A stretch of 64,000 nucleotides of DNA from SURF-28 sp034521465 (GTDB taxonomy: Bacteria; Bacteroidota; Ignavibacteria; Ignavibacteriales; Melioribacteraceae). The stretch's first letter is position 1; the number at the start of each line of letters is the position of its first letter. The position numbers and the translations under genes were made by a program. The stretch lies in NCBI GenBank assembly GCA_034521465.1, contig JAXHMN010000025.1:124001-188000 (forward strand), in the 5' to 3' direction. Shown in pieces: positions 28,809 through 38,775 of this stretch. The notes under the pieces were generated by a model that was not told the origin of the DNA, did no database searches, and was given only the letters and a program-made list of their open reading frames with translations.

Positions 28809-30539
28809 ATGCTAAAAAAACGCTGGAAAATTAAAGAAGGCAATAACCAGACAGAAGTTCTGGCGCTTGCCGACAGTCTTAATATATCCCCAATCTTAGC
28901 TAACCTTCTTATTGCAAGAGAAGTCACAAATTTTTACGAAGCCAAAGCTTACTTCCGCCCCGAATTAAGTAAACTCTACGATCCATATTTAATGGACGGA
29001 ATGGAAGAAGCTGCGGTTCGTGTGATTGAGGCGCTTACCAATAACGAAAAAATCGCTGTCTACGGTGATTATGATGTTGACGGTACTTGCTCTTCTGCTC
29101 TTATGTATTTGATGCTGAAAGAGCTCGGCGCAAACGTTGAAATTTACATTCCCAATAGATTAACAGAAGGTTACGGCTTATCCACCGAGGGGATAGACTC
29201 ACTAAAAAAAGAGGGAACAACTTTAATCATAACCGTGGATTGCGGGATAACTGCCGTTGAAGAAATTGCACACGCAAATAAACTCGGTATTGATTCGATT
29301 ATTTGCGATCACCACAAACCAAAAGAGGTTTTACCCGATGCAGTAGCAGTTTTAGATCCGTTAAAACCGAATTGCAAATATCCGTTCCCTTACTTATCCG
29401 GTGCAGGTGTTGCTTTCAAATTAGCAACTGCGATTGGGGATAGAATCGGGAAGAAAGATATGGCGCTGCAATATCTCGACCTTGTTGCGCTTGCCGGAGC
29501 CGCAGACATCGTTCCCCTTGTAGATGAAAATAGAATTCTTGTTCGCGAGGGAATCGATCGAATTAACAGAAGTCCAAGACCCGGTATACTCGCATTAATA
29601 AGAAGTGCCAAAATGGAGCCGGGCAATTTAAGTGCAGGTCAGATTGTTTTTACGATTGCACCAAGAATTAATGCCGTTGGAAGATTAGGCGACGCAATTA
29701 GAGCCGTTGATCTTTTTATTACTGATAACGGCGAAGATGCAATAAAAGCCGCCGAAGTTCTGGAACACGAAAATCAACAGCGAAGAAAAATTGATGAGGT
29801 TACGTTCTCTCACGCCGTAGAGATAGTTGAAAGCGAATTTGATCTCACAAAAGATTTTGGAATTATTCTTCATGATGATAATTGGCATCCGGGGGTAATC
29901 GGGATCGTTGCATCGCGTTTGGTTGAAAAATATTACAAACCATCAATAATGTTAACCACTATTGACGGCGTTGCTAAGGGTTCTGCCCGAAGCATCACTG
30001 GGTTTAATATTTATAAAGCGTTAGAATATTCGGAAGATCTTTTACTGCAGTTCGGTGGTCATGAAGCGGCGGCGGGACTCGCAATTGAAATCGAAAATAT
30101 TCCGGAGTTCCGTGAACGCTTTAATAAATACCTCGGCGATCACCTTACAAAAGCAGAAATTCTTCCGGAGATTCATATTGACTCAAAAATTTCACTTTCC
30201 GAAATAACACCAAAGTTTGTACGGGTTCTTAATCAATTTGCACCCTTTGGGCCCGGCAATATGCGTCCCGTATTTTTGGCGGAAAATGTACAGTTAATTT
30301 ATCCACCGAGAATTGTAGGATCAAACCATCTGCTTACTTGTGTAAAACAAAACGGAAGCGATAAAGTTTTTGATACAATCGGCTTCAACTTAGGTTATTA
30401 TGCAAGTCACATTGATAAAAATTCTGATTTAGTTGATATTGTCTTCACAATCGAAACTGTAGTTAAAGACGGTAAAAGCTATCCGCAGCTTCGCTTAAAA
30501 GACTTGAAAGTAAAATCAAAAGAAATAGTAAGTAATTAG
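28809..30539 (+). CDS. recJ: single-stranded-DNA exonuclease RecJ
   Basis: 576 residues, full length and intact. DHH-family motifs: DYDVDG (87-92), DCG in ITVDCGIT, and DHHKP (167-170). The DHHA1 domain carries GGHEAAAGL, and an OB-fold region lies near the C-terminus. RecJ degrades 5'-ended single strands in recombination and mismatch repair. The gene lies 21 nt after rnpB and 11 nt before yebC, so recJ-yebC-ruvC-ruvA could be one transcript. Confidence 0.95.
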   Translation: MLKKRWKIKEGNNQTEVLALADSLNISPILANLLIAREVTNFYEAKAYFRPELSKLYDPYLMDGMEEAAVRVIEALTNNEKIAVYGDYDVDGTCSSALMYLMLKELGANVEIYIPNRLTEGYGLSTEGIDSLKKEGTTLIITVDCGITAVEEIAHANKLGIDSIICDHHKPKEVLPDAVAVLDPLKPNCKYPFPYLSGAGVAFKLATAIGDRIGKKDMALQYLDLVALAGAADIVPLVDENRILVREGIDRINRSPRPGILALIRSAKMEPGNLSAGQIVFTIAPRINAVGRLGDAIRAVDLFITDNGEDAIKAAEVLEHENQQRRKIDEVTFSHAVEIVESEFDLTKDFGIILHDDNWHPGVIGIVASRLVEKYYKPSIMLTTIDGVAKGSARSITGFNIYKALEYSEDLLLQFGGHEAAAGLAIEIENIPEFRERFNKYLGDHLTKAEILPEIHIDSKISLSEITPKFVRVLNQFAPFGPGNMRPVFLAENVQLIYPPRIVGSNHLLTCVKQNGSDKVFDTIGFNLGYYASHIDKNSDLVDIVFTIETVVKDGKSYPQLRLKDLKVKSKEIVSN

Positions 30540-30550
30540 GAGAAATATCT

Positions 30551-31276
30551 ATGTCCGGTCACTCAAAATGGTCGACTATCAAACGAAAGAAAGCCGTGAT
30601 TGATGCAAAGCGCGGTAAAATATTTACAAAACTTATTAAAGAAATTACAGTTGCTGCAAGAAACGGCGGCGGTGATCCCGATGCAAATCCACGTTTACGT
30701 CTTGCTGTCGATAACGCAAAGGCAGCCAATATGCCGGCAGACAATATTGACCGTGCTATCAAAAAAGCAACCGGTGAACTTGAAGGCGCTATTTTTCATG
30801 AGGTAACTTATGAAGGTTACGCGCCCGGCGGAGTTGCGGTAATGGTTGAAAGTGTGACCGACAACAAAAACAGAACCGTTGCCGAGATACGTCACGCATT
30901 TACAAAATATGGCGGAAGTTTAGCTGAGTCCGGCGCGGTCTCCTACGGCTTCGATAGAAAAGGCGTTATAACAATGCCGGCTCAAGGAAAAACCGAAGAC
31001 GACATAATGGAAATAGTTTTAGACGCCGGCGCAGATGATATCGAATTAGAAGATGATTATTTTGAAATAACAACTTCTCTCGAAACATTCGAACCTGTAA
31101 GACGAGCTTTAATTGATGCGGGACTCGAAGTTGAAAACGCTTCGCTTCAATGGGTCGCCCAAAATACAATTGATGTAAAAGGTGAGGAAAGTGAAAAGAT
31201 ACTGAAGTTAATTGATTTGCTCGAAGATAACGATGATGTACAGAATGTTTTTACCAATGCTGACTTTGTTGAATAA
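30551..31276 (+). CDS. YebC/PmpR-family protein
   Basis: 241 residues, intact. The start MSGHSKWSTIKRKKAVID and the A-KRGKIFTKL stretch are the family signature. YebC proteins act as DNA-binding regulators or, in recent work, ribosome-associated factors for proline-rich translation. TAGGAGAAATATCTATG sets the start. It is followed after 11 nt by ruvC, the usual order in many bacteria. Confidence 0.95.
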   Translation: MSGHSKWSTIKRKKAVIDAKRGKIFTKLIKEITVAARNGGGDPDANPRLRLAVDNAKAANMPADNIDRAIKKATGELEGAIFHEVTYEGYAPGGVAVMVESVTDNKNRTVAEIRHAFTKYGGSLAESGAVSYGFDRKGVITMPAQGKTEDDIMEIVLDAGADDIELEDDYFEITTSLETFEPVRRALIDAGLEVENASLQWVAQNTIDVKGEESEKILKLIDLLEDNDDVQNVFTNADFVE

Positions 31277-31287
31277 AAATAAAATAA

Positions 31288-31824
31288 ATGACAATAATCG
31301 GGATTGACCCCGGAACAATTACAACCGGTTTCGGGGTTATCAAATATTACCGCAATGAACTTTCGCTGATTGCTTCGGGAACAATTAAAACTCCCGCAGT
31401 AAAAGAAATGGCTCCCCGTCTCGAATCGATTTACAATGAACTGACACGATTGATCCGCGAATATGATCCGGATGCATTTGCACTTGAAACAGCTTTTTAC
31501 GGAAAGAATGTTCAATCCGCATTGAAGATCGGTTACGCACGGGGCGTATCGATGCTGGCAGCAAGACATAATAATTTAGATACCGCTGAATACAGTCCGC
31601 GAGAAGTAAAAAAATCTGTTGTAGGAAACGGCGCTGCCTCAAAAGAGCAAGTTCAGTTCATGATAAAAAAACTGTTGGGCATTAGAAAAACAAAAATTAA
31701 ATTTGATGAAACAGATGCGCTCGCTGTTGCGGTTTGTCATGCGTTCAAAATGACTTCACCGGTTAAAAATTCAGGAAACTGGAAAAAGTTTGTTGAAGAA
31801 AACCCGGGCAAGGTTATTCGTTAA
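31288..31824 (+). CDS. ruvC: Holliday junction resolvase RuvC
   Basis: 178 residues. The catalytic acids are D7 in IGIDPGT, E67 in ALETAF, and D140/D143 in KFDETDALA. RuvC cuts Holliday junctions as a dimer with RuvAB. It lies between yebC and ruvA; ruvB is not in the window. Intact. Confidence 0.95.
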   Translation: MTIIGIDPGTITTGFGVIKYYRNELSLIASGTIKTPAVKEMAPRLESIYNELTRLIREYDPDAFALETAFYGKNVQSALKIGYARGVSMLAARHNNLDTAEYSPREVKKSVVGNGAASKEQVQFMIKKLLGIRKTKIKFDETDALAVAVCHAFKMTSPVKNSGNWKKFVEENPGKVIR

Positions 31825-31859
31825 TAGTTATTTGGTTATTAAGTTATTGAGTTAATAAA

Positions 31860-32453
31860 ATGATTGGTTATCTTACCGGAAAAATAATAGCAAAAAAACC
31901 TACTAAAATCTTACTCGATGTAAGTGGAGTTGGTTATTCAGTTCACATTTCTATCTCAACTTTTGAAAAGCTGCCTGAATTAAATGAGTTAACATCACTA
32001 TACATTTACACCTCCGTTAAAGAAGATGCAATCGATCTATACGGTTTTTCTAGTCCGGCTGAAAAAGAAATGTTTGAGTTATTGATAAGCGTAAGCGGAA
32101 TTGGACCGCGGCTTGCTCAAAGTCTTCTTTCCGGCATTCAAGTTGATGAATTAAAATATGCAATTGATGAAGGAAACCTGTCGCGTATTACAGCCGTCCC
32201 GGGAATCGGAAGAAAAACTGCCGAGCGGTTATTGGTTGAATTAAGAGATAAGATGAATAAACTTACCGAGAGTTTTGAATCTGCCGAAGCGGGAGCGCCT
32301 TCATCTATTCGTTCCGACGCAATTGCAGCGCTGGTAAACCTTGGTTACAATCTTAAGACTGCGGAGAAAGCTGTCCGAAGCATTATGAATTCAAAACCAA
32401 CATCAACAATTGAAGATGTCATAAAAGAAGCGCTCGCTAATCTAAACAAATAA
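31860..32453 (+). CDS. ruvA: Holliday junction DNA helicase subunit RuvA
   Basis: 197 residues. The N-terminal OB fold (MIGYLTGKI) is followed by two helix-hairpin-helix motifs (SVSGIGPRLAQSLL and AVPGIGRKTAERLL) and the C-terminal RuvB-binding domain (AALVNLGYN). RuvA tetramers hold the junction open for RuvB. The stop codon abuts the stop of a small convergent gene. Confidence 0.95.
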   Translation: MIGYLTGKIIAKKPTKILLDVSGVGYSVHISISTFEKLPELNELTSLYIYTSVKEDAIDLYGFSSPAEKEMFELLISVSGIGPRLAQSLLSGIQVDELKYAIDEGNLSRITAVPGIGRKTAERLLVELRDKMNKLTESFESAEAGAPSSIRSDAIAALVNLGYNLKTAEKAVRSIMNSKPTSTIEDVIKEALANLNK

Positions 32454-32666
32454 TTATTCTACTAATGCTTCTTCTATTTCTCTCCACCCAATTTCATAAA
32501 GTTTTCTTTTAACAATTTCTTTGTCTTCTTGATTTTCGATGCTTTCCGCTGTTAAATGGACTATTCTTTTTGATATCGGTTCACCTTCTAAATTTAACTT
32601 TGATTGACTGATAAATTGCGGATTATGAATTTGATATTCCCCTTCACGTCCAATGAATAATGTCAT
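32454..32666 (-). CDS. small protein of unknown function, convergent to ruvA
   Basis: 70 residues (MTLFIGREGEYQIHNPQF.. to EEALVE). GAGGTAAGA just before the ATG is a good ribosome-binding site. Amino-acid use (acidic, Glu/Lys-rich) is natural. Its stop directly adjoins the ruvA stop, with no shared terminator seen. Family unknown. Confidence 0.5.
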   Translation of the reverse strand: MTLFIGREGEYQIHNPQFISQSKLNLEGEPISKRIVHLTAESIENQEDKEIVKRKLYEIGWREIEEALVE

Positions 32667-32921
32667 TCTTACCTCGTTGATATTAATTTAGGACAAGAGG
32701 TGCATTTTGTGTGCCAAGACAAATTCGTACAAAATTGCAAATAACCAAAAAATTATAAACCCGGTCTGTTACATAATAAGATGCCGTGTCTCAGTTTTAA
32801 CATCGTATTATTCATTTCATTCCCCCAATAAGCAAATTGATTATTTTCTTCAAAAGAATTTCAAAGCGCTGACTATTTGTTTATTTTGGTAACGGTTAAT
32901 TTTTCGTTTAGTGATTTCCGG

Positions 32922-34873
32922 ATGCAGAGATTGAAAAAATTTGTTCCAAGAAGAATTAAAGTAACTTCACTTTCTTTTCTTTATTTATTAATAGTTTATA
33001 CTCTCTTAAGAATTTCATTTTACCTTTTTAACGGTGACTTTTTTCCGAAAGTGGTATTGAAGAAATTCTACTCGCTTTTTACAAGGGCTTAAGATTTGAT
33101 ATCGCCGCAATAATTATGTTGAATCTCCCGGTGCTGATTATTTATCATCTTCCGGTAAATCTGCGTAAAATCAAATACGCCGGAATAACGTTATTCGTAT
33201 TGTTTGCATTGCTCAACTTAATTGGAATCATTCTTAACTTTATTGACTTCGCTTACTTTCCGACAATTCAAAGAAGATTATTATTCGAACCATACACCGC
33301 TTTACCCGATACTAATCAGAATGATCCCCGGATTATTTGATAATTATTCCTTCTTAATTTTTCTTTCACTTGCCGGTTGTGCTCTATTCGTCTATGGTTA
33401 CTATTTGCTAGTTAAAAAATTTAAGCGAACTATCGAAGTAAAATTTTCTTGGTGGAAATCACTTATTACTTTTGTGGTAATTGTACTGCTTAGTATAATC
33501 GGAATACGCGGCGGTTTGCAGCTTAAACCTATCAGACAAACAAATGCGTTCTTCAGCGACAACATGGCTTTAGGATATTTAACGTTGAACAGCACTTACA
33601 CTGTTATGCGGAGTTATTTCCAATATACTTTTTCTACCTATAATTTTATGCCGGAAGATAAAGCCGGAAGAGTTATTGAGTCAATGATAAAATCTGATGA
33701 TGAAGAAATGTTAAATCAGAAATATCCGTTTTTGCGAATAACGAATCCCGGCAGTACGATGATTAAGAAAAATGTCGTGCTATTTATTTTGGAAAGTTGG
33801 AGCGCTAATGTAATCGGCTCAATTTCAGGTGAAAAAACATATACACCTAACTTTTTCAGCTTGGCTAAAGACGGAATGTTGTTTACAAATTTTCTGGCTA
33901 GCGGACAGCGATCCATTACTTCAGTAACTTCAATTCTCACGTCAATTCCATCAATTTTCCAGGGCTCAATAATTGGATCGAGAGTTGAAATTAACAAGAT
34001 GAGAGGACTCGGCTCAATCTTTCTCGAACAGGGATATACTACTTCGTTTCATTACGGCGCAGCTTACGGATCAATGGGTTTTGACGGCTTTGTACCAAGA
34101 GTCGGTTTCTCACATTACTTTAGCAAAAATGATTTTGAAAATTATGCCGATTCTTTGGACGACGGCGTTTGGGGCGTCTTCGATGAGCCATATTTTTTAG
34201 ATGCCGGGAAAAAATATCGAAATTTGATGACCCATTCTGCTCAGTTATTTTTTCATTAACTTCTCACGATCCCTGCCGCGTTCCGGAGCATAGAAAAAAA
34301 TTGTTTGATCATTTTAACGATGAAACTCCGTTTTTAACTTCACTCAGATATTCTGATTTTGCTTTAGGCAAGTTTTTTGAATACGCAAAAGAACAACCTT
34401 GGTTTGATGATACAATTTTCATACTAACCGCTGATCACACAACTTATACAACACGAAACGATCTTTATTCGGTTTTTCATGTACCGCTGCTTATTTATGC
34501 TCCTTCATTTGTTGAACCACAAGTTATTGACAAAACCGGTTCTCATGTCGATATTCTTCCAACCATACTAGACTTGCTGAATATTGAAGCCGACCACTCT
34601 TCTATGGGCAGATCATTGCTGGATGACAGTTTGGAGGGATTTGCAATAAATGCTGCCTTCCCAAAATTTTTCTATTTTGAAAAGAACGGTATTTATATCG
34701 ATGATCTTGAAAACAGAAGAGAGTATTTTCCTTTGATCAACAATTCAATGACAAAAGAAAATCTCTTTGAAGAAAACAAAGCTCACGCTGATTCAATTCA
34801 ACATAAATTAAAAGCATATATACAGGGTGTGTCCAATGCGGTTAACAAAGATTTGATTTATCCGGCTTACTGA
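32922..34873 (+). CDS. membrane sulfatase / LTA-synthase-like phosphotransferase (at least three frameshifts)
   Basis: From ATG 32922 the N-terminus holds five probable membrane segments, then an alkaline-phosphatase-superfamily domain. Motifs: NVVLFILESWS (metal site), LASGQRSITSVTSIL (catalytic Ser/Thr region), FSLTSHDPC after frame correction, TADHTT and GSHVDILPTILDLL. The frame breaks near 33080, between 33245 and 33340, and near 34255. Corrected length is about 650 residues, usual for LtaS-type enzymes that modify surface polymers outside the inner membrane. No partner genes flank it. Confidence 0.75.
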
Positions 34874-34970
34874 CCAAAGTTTTTTTGTATTGCTAATTGT
34901 GCCTGGTTCTAAATTGATTTATTTAGAAATTGTAATTATTATTTGACTAATTATTTGAGGAATTAGTTAT

Positions 34971-35201
34971 ATGATCGAGAGAATAAATATTAATCCGAAC
35001 ATTTGTCATGGAAAACCCGTTATAAAAGGGACAAGGGTGTTGGTGTCAAATATCCTAAGCGAGCTTTCTCTTGGCAAATCGTTTGATGAAATACTTGAGA
35101 ATTATCCAAATATCACAAAGGAAGATATTGAAGCAGCGCTTAATTTCGGTAGTTACCTATCGAATTATGAAACTTATCCTTATGATGTAGAAACATCATG
35201 A
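34971..35201 (+). CDS. DUF433 antitoxin-like protein
   Basis: 76 residues. NICHGKPVIKGTRVLVSNIL with IT.EDIEAAL is the DUF433 winged-helix signature, normally paired with a DUF5615 toxin. TGAGGAATTAGTTATATG gives the start. The last four bases (ATGA) overlap the toxin gene start. Confidence 0.85.
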   Translation: MIERININPNICHGKPVIKGTRVLVSNILSELSLGKSFDEILENYPNITKEDIEAALNFGSYLSNYETYPYDVETS

Positions 35202-35548
35202 AATTCTTTCTCGACGAAAATTTCCCTAAGAAAGTTGCTCGCTTATTGAACAATCGTAATTATGAAATTATTGATATTAGAGGGACTGCAAGCGAAGGAT
35301 TAACGGATATAGAAATATTCAACCTTGCTCAAGAAAACAAAGCCGTCTTTCTAACAACCGACAAAGATTTTTTTCATACTATTCCGTTTAATTTTCCAGA
35401 ACATTCTGGAGTTATTGTAATTGCCCTTGATCAACCTAACAGTGAAAAAATATTGCAAAAACTTGAATGGCTGTTAAACAATTATGAATTATCTAAACTT
35501 GCAAACAAAACACTCCTTCTTAAGGAGAACACATATTTTGTAAGATAA
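35198..35548 (+). CDS. DUF5615 PIN-like toxin
   Basis: 116 residues. The PIN-like acids are present: FLDEN at the N-terminus, LTDIEI in the middle and TTDKDFF after the central strand. Overlap with the DUF433 gene (ATGA) indicates coupled translation of a toxin-antitoxin pair. Members are presumed RNases. The gene ends just before a displaced fragment of uvrB. Confidence 0.85.
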   Translation: MKFFLDENFPKKVARLLNNRNYEIIDIRGTASEGLTDIEIFNLAQENKAVFLTTDKDFFHTIPFNFPEHSGVIVIALDQPNSEKILQKLEWLLNNYELSKLANKTLLLKENTYFVR

Positions 35549-35566
35549 ATAATATCTTCTTTACTT

Positions 35567-35627
35567 TTATCAACTTCTCCAACTTAGCGATTTCATCTCT
35601 TAGCGATGGGGCTTTTTCGAATTCGAG
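35567..35627 (-). repeat. 61-bp displaced copy of the uvrB 3' end
   Basis: Matches 36394-36454, the last codons of uvrB, at 58 of 61 positions and in the same orientation. The copy encodes a match to EFEKA.SLRDEIAKLEKLIK but lacks the proper stop (one extra A). It is a direct repeat that brackets the HEPN/MNT cassette. Confidence 0.85.
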
Positions 35628-35649
35628 ATAATGAAGGAATTATAAATTT

Positions 35650-35970
35650 TTAGTTTATAGTGAGCAGCCGACCATGTTCAATAATTTCTTTAGCGAAAAA
35701 ATTATCTTCATCATAAAAGTCGGATGTGCGAAAAGGATGCAAATCAATATCGGATGAGTAATTATTTGTTGTATCCAAAATGTTTTTTAGATCATAAAAG
35801 CGAATACCGGAAAACTGATCGGATACCAACGCCAGATCTATATCATTATAATCTGCACTTTGAAGAGCGGAGCCGAAGAGGTAAACTTCACGTATAGTAA
35901 CACCGGCTTTTGCTAAGTCTTCTACTATTCTTTTGATTTCATCTAATTTTTCAATTTCTCTAGTATCCAT
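35650..35970 (-). CDS. MNT-type nucleotidyltransferase antitoxin
   Basis: 106 residues. The polymerase-beta-like core has VYLFGSALQSADYNDIDLAL, with the GS and DID metal-binding acids. Such MNT proteins pair with HEPN toxins and, in studied cases, silence them by AMP transfer. The gene overlaps the HEPN gene end by 28 nt, and the two are co-transcribed. Intact. Confidence 0.8.
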   Translation of the reverse strand: MDTREIEKLDEIKRIVEDLAKAGVTIREVYLFGSALQSADYNDIDLALVSDQFSGIRFYDLKNILDTTNNYSSDIDLHPFRTSDFYDEDNFFAKEIIEHGRLLTIN

Positions 35971-36336
35971 TTAAAAATATTCTCTATTATTAATAAGTAT
36001 TCTTCTGCAAATTCTTTAGTACAAATTTTTCTAAAATCATTTTTATAATCCGGGTATCTTGCGCTAATGTTAAAGTCGTTAATAAGCTTAAGCTGTTTCC
36101 ACATATCTTCAGCAAGTTCTAAATTAGATAACTCGGCTAATTTATCAAGTCGATGAATTTTAGGAGGGTATTGCATCATTTGCTTTTATAAAGAAAGCCT
36201 TTAACAATTTTTCCAAGGCTAAATGACTAATAAATAGAGACCAGTCATAAGTACCGTTTTTATAAATTTTCTTTGCCGTTTCAACATCTTCGGTGGCTGA
36301 TTCAATCCAGTATTTAACTTGTTTATCCGTATTCAC
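35943..36336 (-). CDS. HEPN-domain protein (one frameshift)
   Basis: About 130 residues from GTG 36336. The start YWIESATEDVETAKKIYKNG and the helix SLFISHLALEKLLKAFF are characteristic of the HEPN fold (PF05168 type). A base insertion near 36172 splits it; corrected, KANDAIPPKIHRLDKLAEL continues. The Rx4-6H RNase motif of classical HEPN toxins is not found, which casts doubt on RNase activity. Partner of the MNT gene that follows. Confidence 0.7.
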
Positions 36337-36388
36337 TTTTACTTGGCTTATTTTTTACAAATATATAAAAATATAAAATAAACAGTTT

Positions 36389-38406
36389 TTACTTTATCAA
36401 CTTCTCCAACTTAGCAATTTCATCTCTAAGCGATGCGGCTTTTTCGAATTCGAGGTCCTTTGCGGCAATTCGCATTTCATCACGCATTTGCTCGATCAGT
36501 TCTTTGCGCTGATCTTGGGTCATGTATTTTATTACCGGCTCAGCAACTTTTGTGAAGGAAGCTTCATCTTTCAGCTTGTCTTTTTTTCTTATATCGGCAA
36601 TTGATGTGCCGGACATAATTTGTTCGCGGCTCTTTAAAATTGTCTGAGGAGTAATTCCGTGTTCCTTGTTATACTGCAACTGAATTTTTCTTCTTCGGTT
36701 CGTCTCATCTATCGTCTTCTTCATTGATTGAGTAATTACATCAGCATACATTATCACTTTGCCGCCCACATTCCGCGCTGTTCGTCCCGCCGTCTGCATT
36801 AACGAACGTTCACTTCTTAAAAACCCTTCTTTGTCTGCATCAATTATTGCTACTAACGAGACTTCCGGTAAATCCAACCCTTCTCTCAATAAGTTTACCC
36901 CGACAAGCACATCAAAATCGCCTATGCGCAAATCACGAATAATTTCAACTCGTTCAAGCGCATCAATATCGCTGTGAATATACCGCACAAGAATATTAAG
37001 TTTATCCAAGTAATCCGTTAAATCCTCGGCCATTTTTTTTGTTCAGAGTTGTTACAAGGATTCTTTCTTTTAAAACAACACGTTTTCTAATTTCACCGAT
37101 AAGATCGTCAATTTGAGTTTTAATTGGGCGCACTTCAATTTGAGGATCGAGCAAACCTGTCGGGCGGATAATCTGCTCAACAAAAGTTCCTTTAGATTGT
37201 TCAAATTCATAATCGGCCGGTGTTGCGCTAACATATATTATTTGATTGGTCAGTTCTTGAAATTCCTCAAACTTAAGCGGACGGTTATCCATTGCAGAAG
37301 GTAATCTAAATCCATGTTCAACTAAAACTTCTTTTCGCGAACGGTCACCGAGATACATGCCGCGAATTTGGGGAATTGTCACATGCGATTCATCGACAAT
37401 TAACAAATAATCCTTCGGGAAATAATCGAATAAACAAGATGGACGTGAACCGGGCGCTCTTCCGTCCATATGTCTAAATAATATTTTCAATACCTGAACA
37501 GTAACCGAGCTCTTTGATCATTTCAAGATCGTAACGGGTTCTTTGTTCAAGCCGCTGAGCTTCCAAATATTTTTCCTGAGACCAGAAATATTCCAATCGT
37601 TCTTTTAACTCGATTTCAATTTCTTTAACCGCTCTTCTTACTTGGTCTTTATTCGTAACAAAATATTTAGCAGGATAAATTGGTATTGATTCTACTTCTT
37701 CAATCACATTACCTGTAATTGAATCTATTATTGAGAGTTTTTCAATTTCGTCGCCCCACAATTCAATGCGGACAGCTTCTTCATTTTGGTAAGCGGGGAT
37801 CACTTCAATGACGTCCCCGCGTGCACGGAAGGTTCCGCGTGTGAATTCTGCATCGTTTCTTGTATAATAAATATCAATTAGTTTACGAAGTAGTTTTTTG
37901 CGTTCAATTGATTCACCCTTTTTTAGAAAGAGTATCTGGCGTGCATATTCATCCGGCGCACCGATACCATAAATAGAACTTACGCTTGCAATTATTATTA
38001 CATCGTTTCTTCCCTCTATTAAGGATGTAGTAGCTTTTAATCTAAGCCGGTCAATCTCTTCATTAATTGAAAAATCTTTTTCAATATAAAGATCTTTCTT
38101 TACCACGTATGCTTCCGGCTGATAGTAATCGTAATAACTAATAAAAAACTCCACCGCATTATTAGGGAAAAAGGATTTGAACTCTGAGTATAGTTGAGCG
38201 GCTAAAGTTTTGTTATGAGAAATTATTAGTGTTGGTCTGTTAACGTTTGTTATAACGTTCGACATAGTGAAGGTTTTACCGCTTCCGGTAACTCCAAGTA
38301 AAACTTGATGTTCGTCACCGCGAATCAATCCCTCTGTCAACTCATTAATTGCTTTGGGTTGATCTCCGGTCGGTTTGTAATCTGAAGCAAGTTCGAAGTT
38401 TTTCAT
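36389..38406 (-). CDS. uvrB: excinuclease ABC subunit UvrB (two frameshifts)
   Basis: About 671 residues once two indels are corrected (near 37030, an 8-A run, and near 37480). Walker A is GVTGSGKT (39-46 region), YYDYYQPEAY and the DEYARQ loop follow, then the beta-hairpin, DESHVT box, helicase motifs (VSATPADYE, LLREGLDLPEV, QTAGRTARN) and the C-terminal UVR domain (FEKAASLRDEIAKLEKLIK). UvrB is the damage-verifying core of nucleotide excision repair. It lies 15 nt after a small membrane-protein gene. The two breaks are very probably sequencing errors. Confidence 0.92.
36394..36454 (-). repeat. parent copy of the uvrB-end direct repeat
   Basis: These 61 bp are the true uvrB C-terminus. The near copy at 35567-35627 lies beyond the HEPN/MNT cassette. 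The two copies bracket 766 bp of inserted sequence, as expected for insertion with retention of a functional gene end. Confidence 0.85.
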
Positions 38407-38421
38407 AAGTACTTAATCTAG

Positions 38422-38775
38422 TTAATTCCGGATCCTAACATCATGCGCATGAAAGCTGTTGTTTCTGTTTAAGTGCCCGACTAAAACAAGTGCGGAAGCC
38501 ATATCCATGCCCGGTGGGAGTGAAGGAGGACCGCTGACCATCACTTCTCTTCCGTCTGCATCAACCACATAAAAAATCGATTCGCCGGATGCACGGTCGC
38601 GTTGGACTCCTTTTTCTTCAATAAATTTGACAACAATTTCGTGAGATGCATTGCTGTTGGTGTCAAACTTTGAAAATGACCCTAGGCCACCTCGCGGTGC
38701 GAAATACCCAAAATAAATAATTGATACGGCAACTATTATTAAGGCAGGCAAAATAAATTTCTGAAGTTTTTTCAT
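38422..38775 (-). CDS. CcmE-like OB-fold membrane protein
   Basis: 117 residues with one N-terminal membrane helix (FILPALIIVAVSIIYFGYF) and a small beta domain ending VLVGHLNRNNSFHAHDVRIRN. The end resembles the OB-fold of CcmE-type proteins, where a conserved His binds haem. The usual CcmE heme-site context is not seen, so this is probably a relative rather than a haem chaperone. AGGGAATAAAATG gives the start. It leads uvrB by 15 nt. Confidence 0.5.
   Translation of the reverse strand: MKKLQKFILPALIIVAVSIIYFGYFAPRGGLGSFSKFDTNSNASHEIVVKFIEEKGVQRDRASGESIFYVVDADGREVMVSGPPSLPPGMDMASALVLVGHLNRNNSFHAHDVRIRN

Noticed and set aside
30559..31642. Several minus-strand frames over yebC and ruvC
   Set aside because: They are shadows of complete, well-conserved plus-strand genes.
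32707..32892. Small plus-strand frame upstream of the sulfatase gene
   Set aside because: No ribosome-binding site, Cys/Phe-rich product without likeness. The sulfatase start at 32922 explains the region better.
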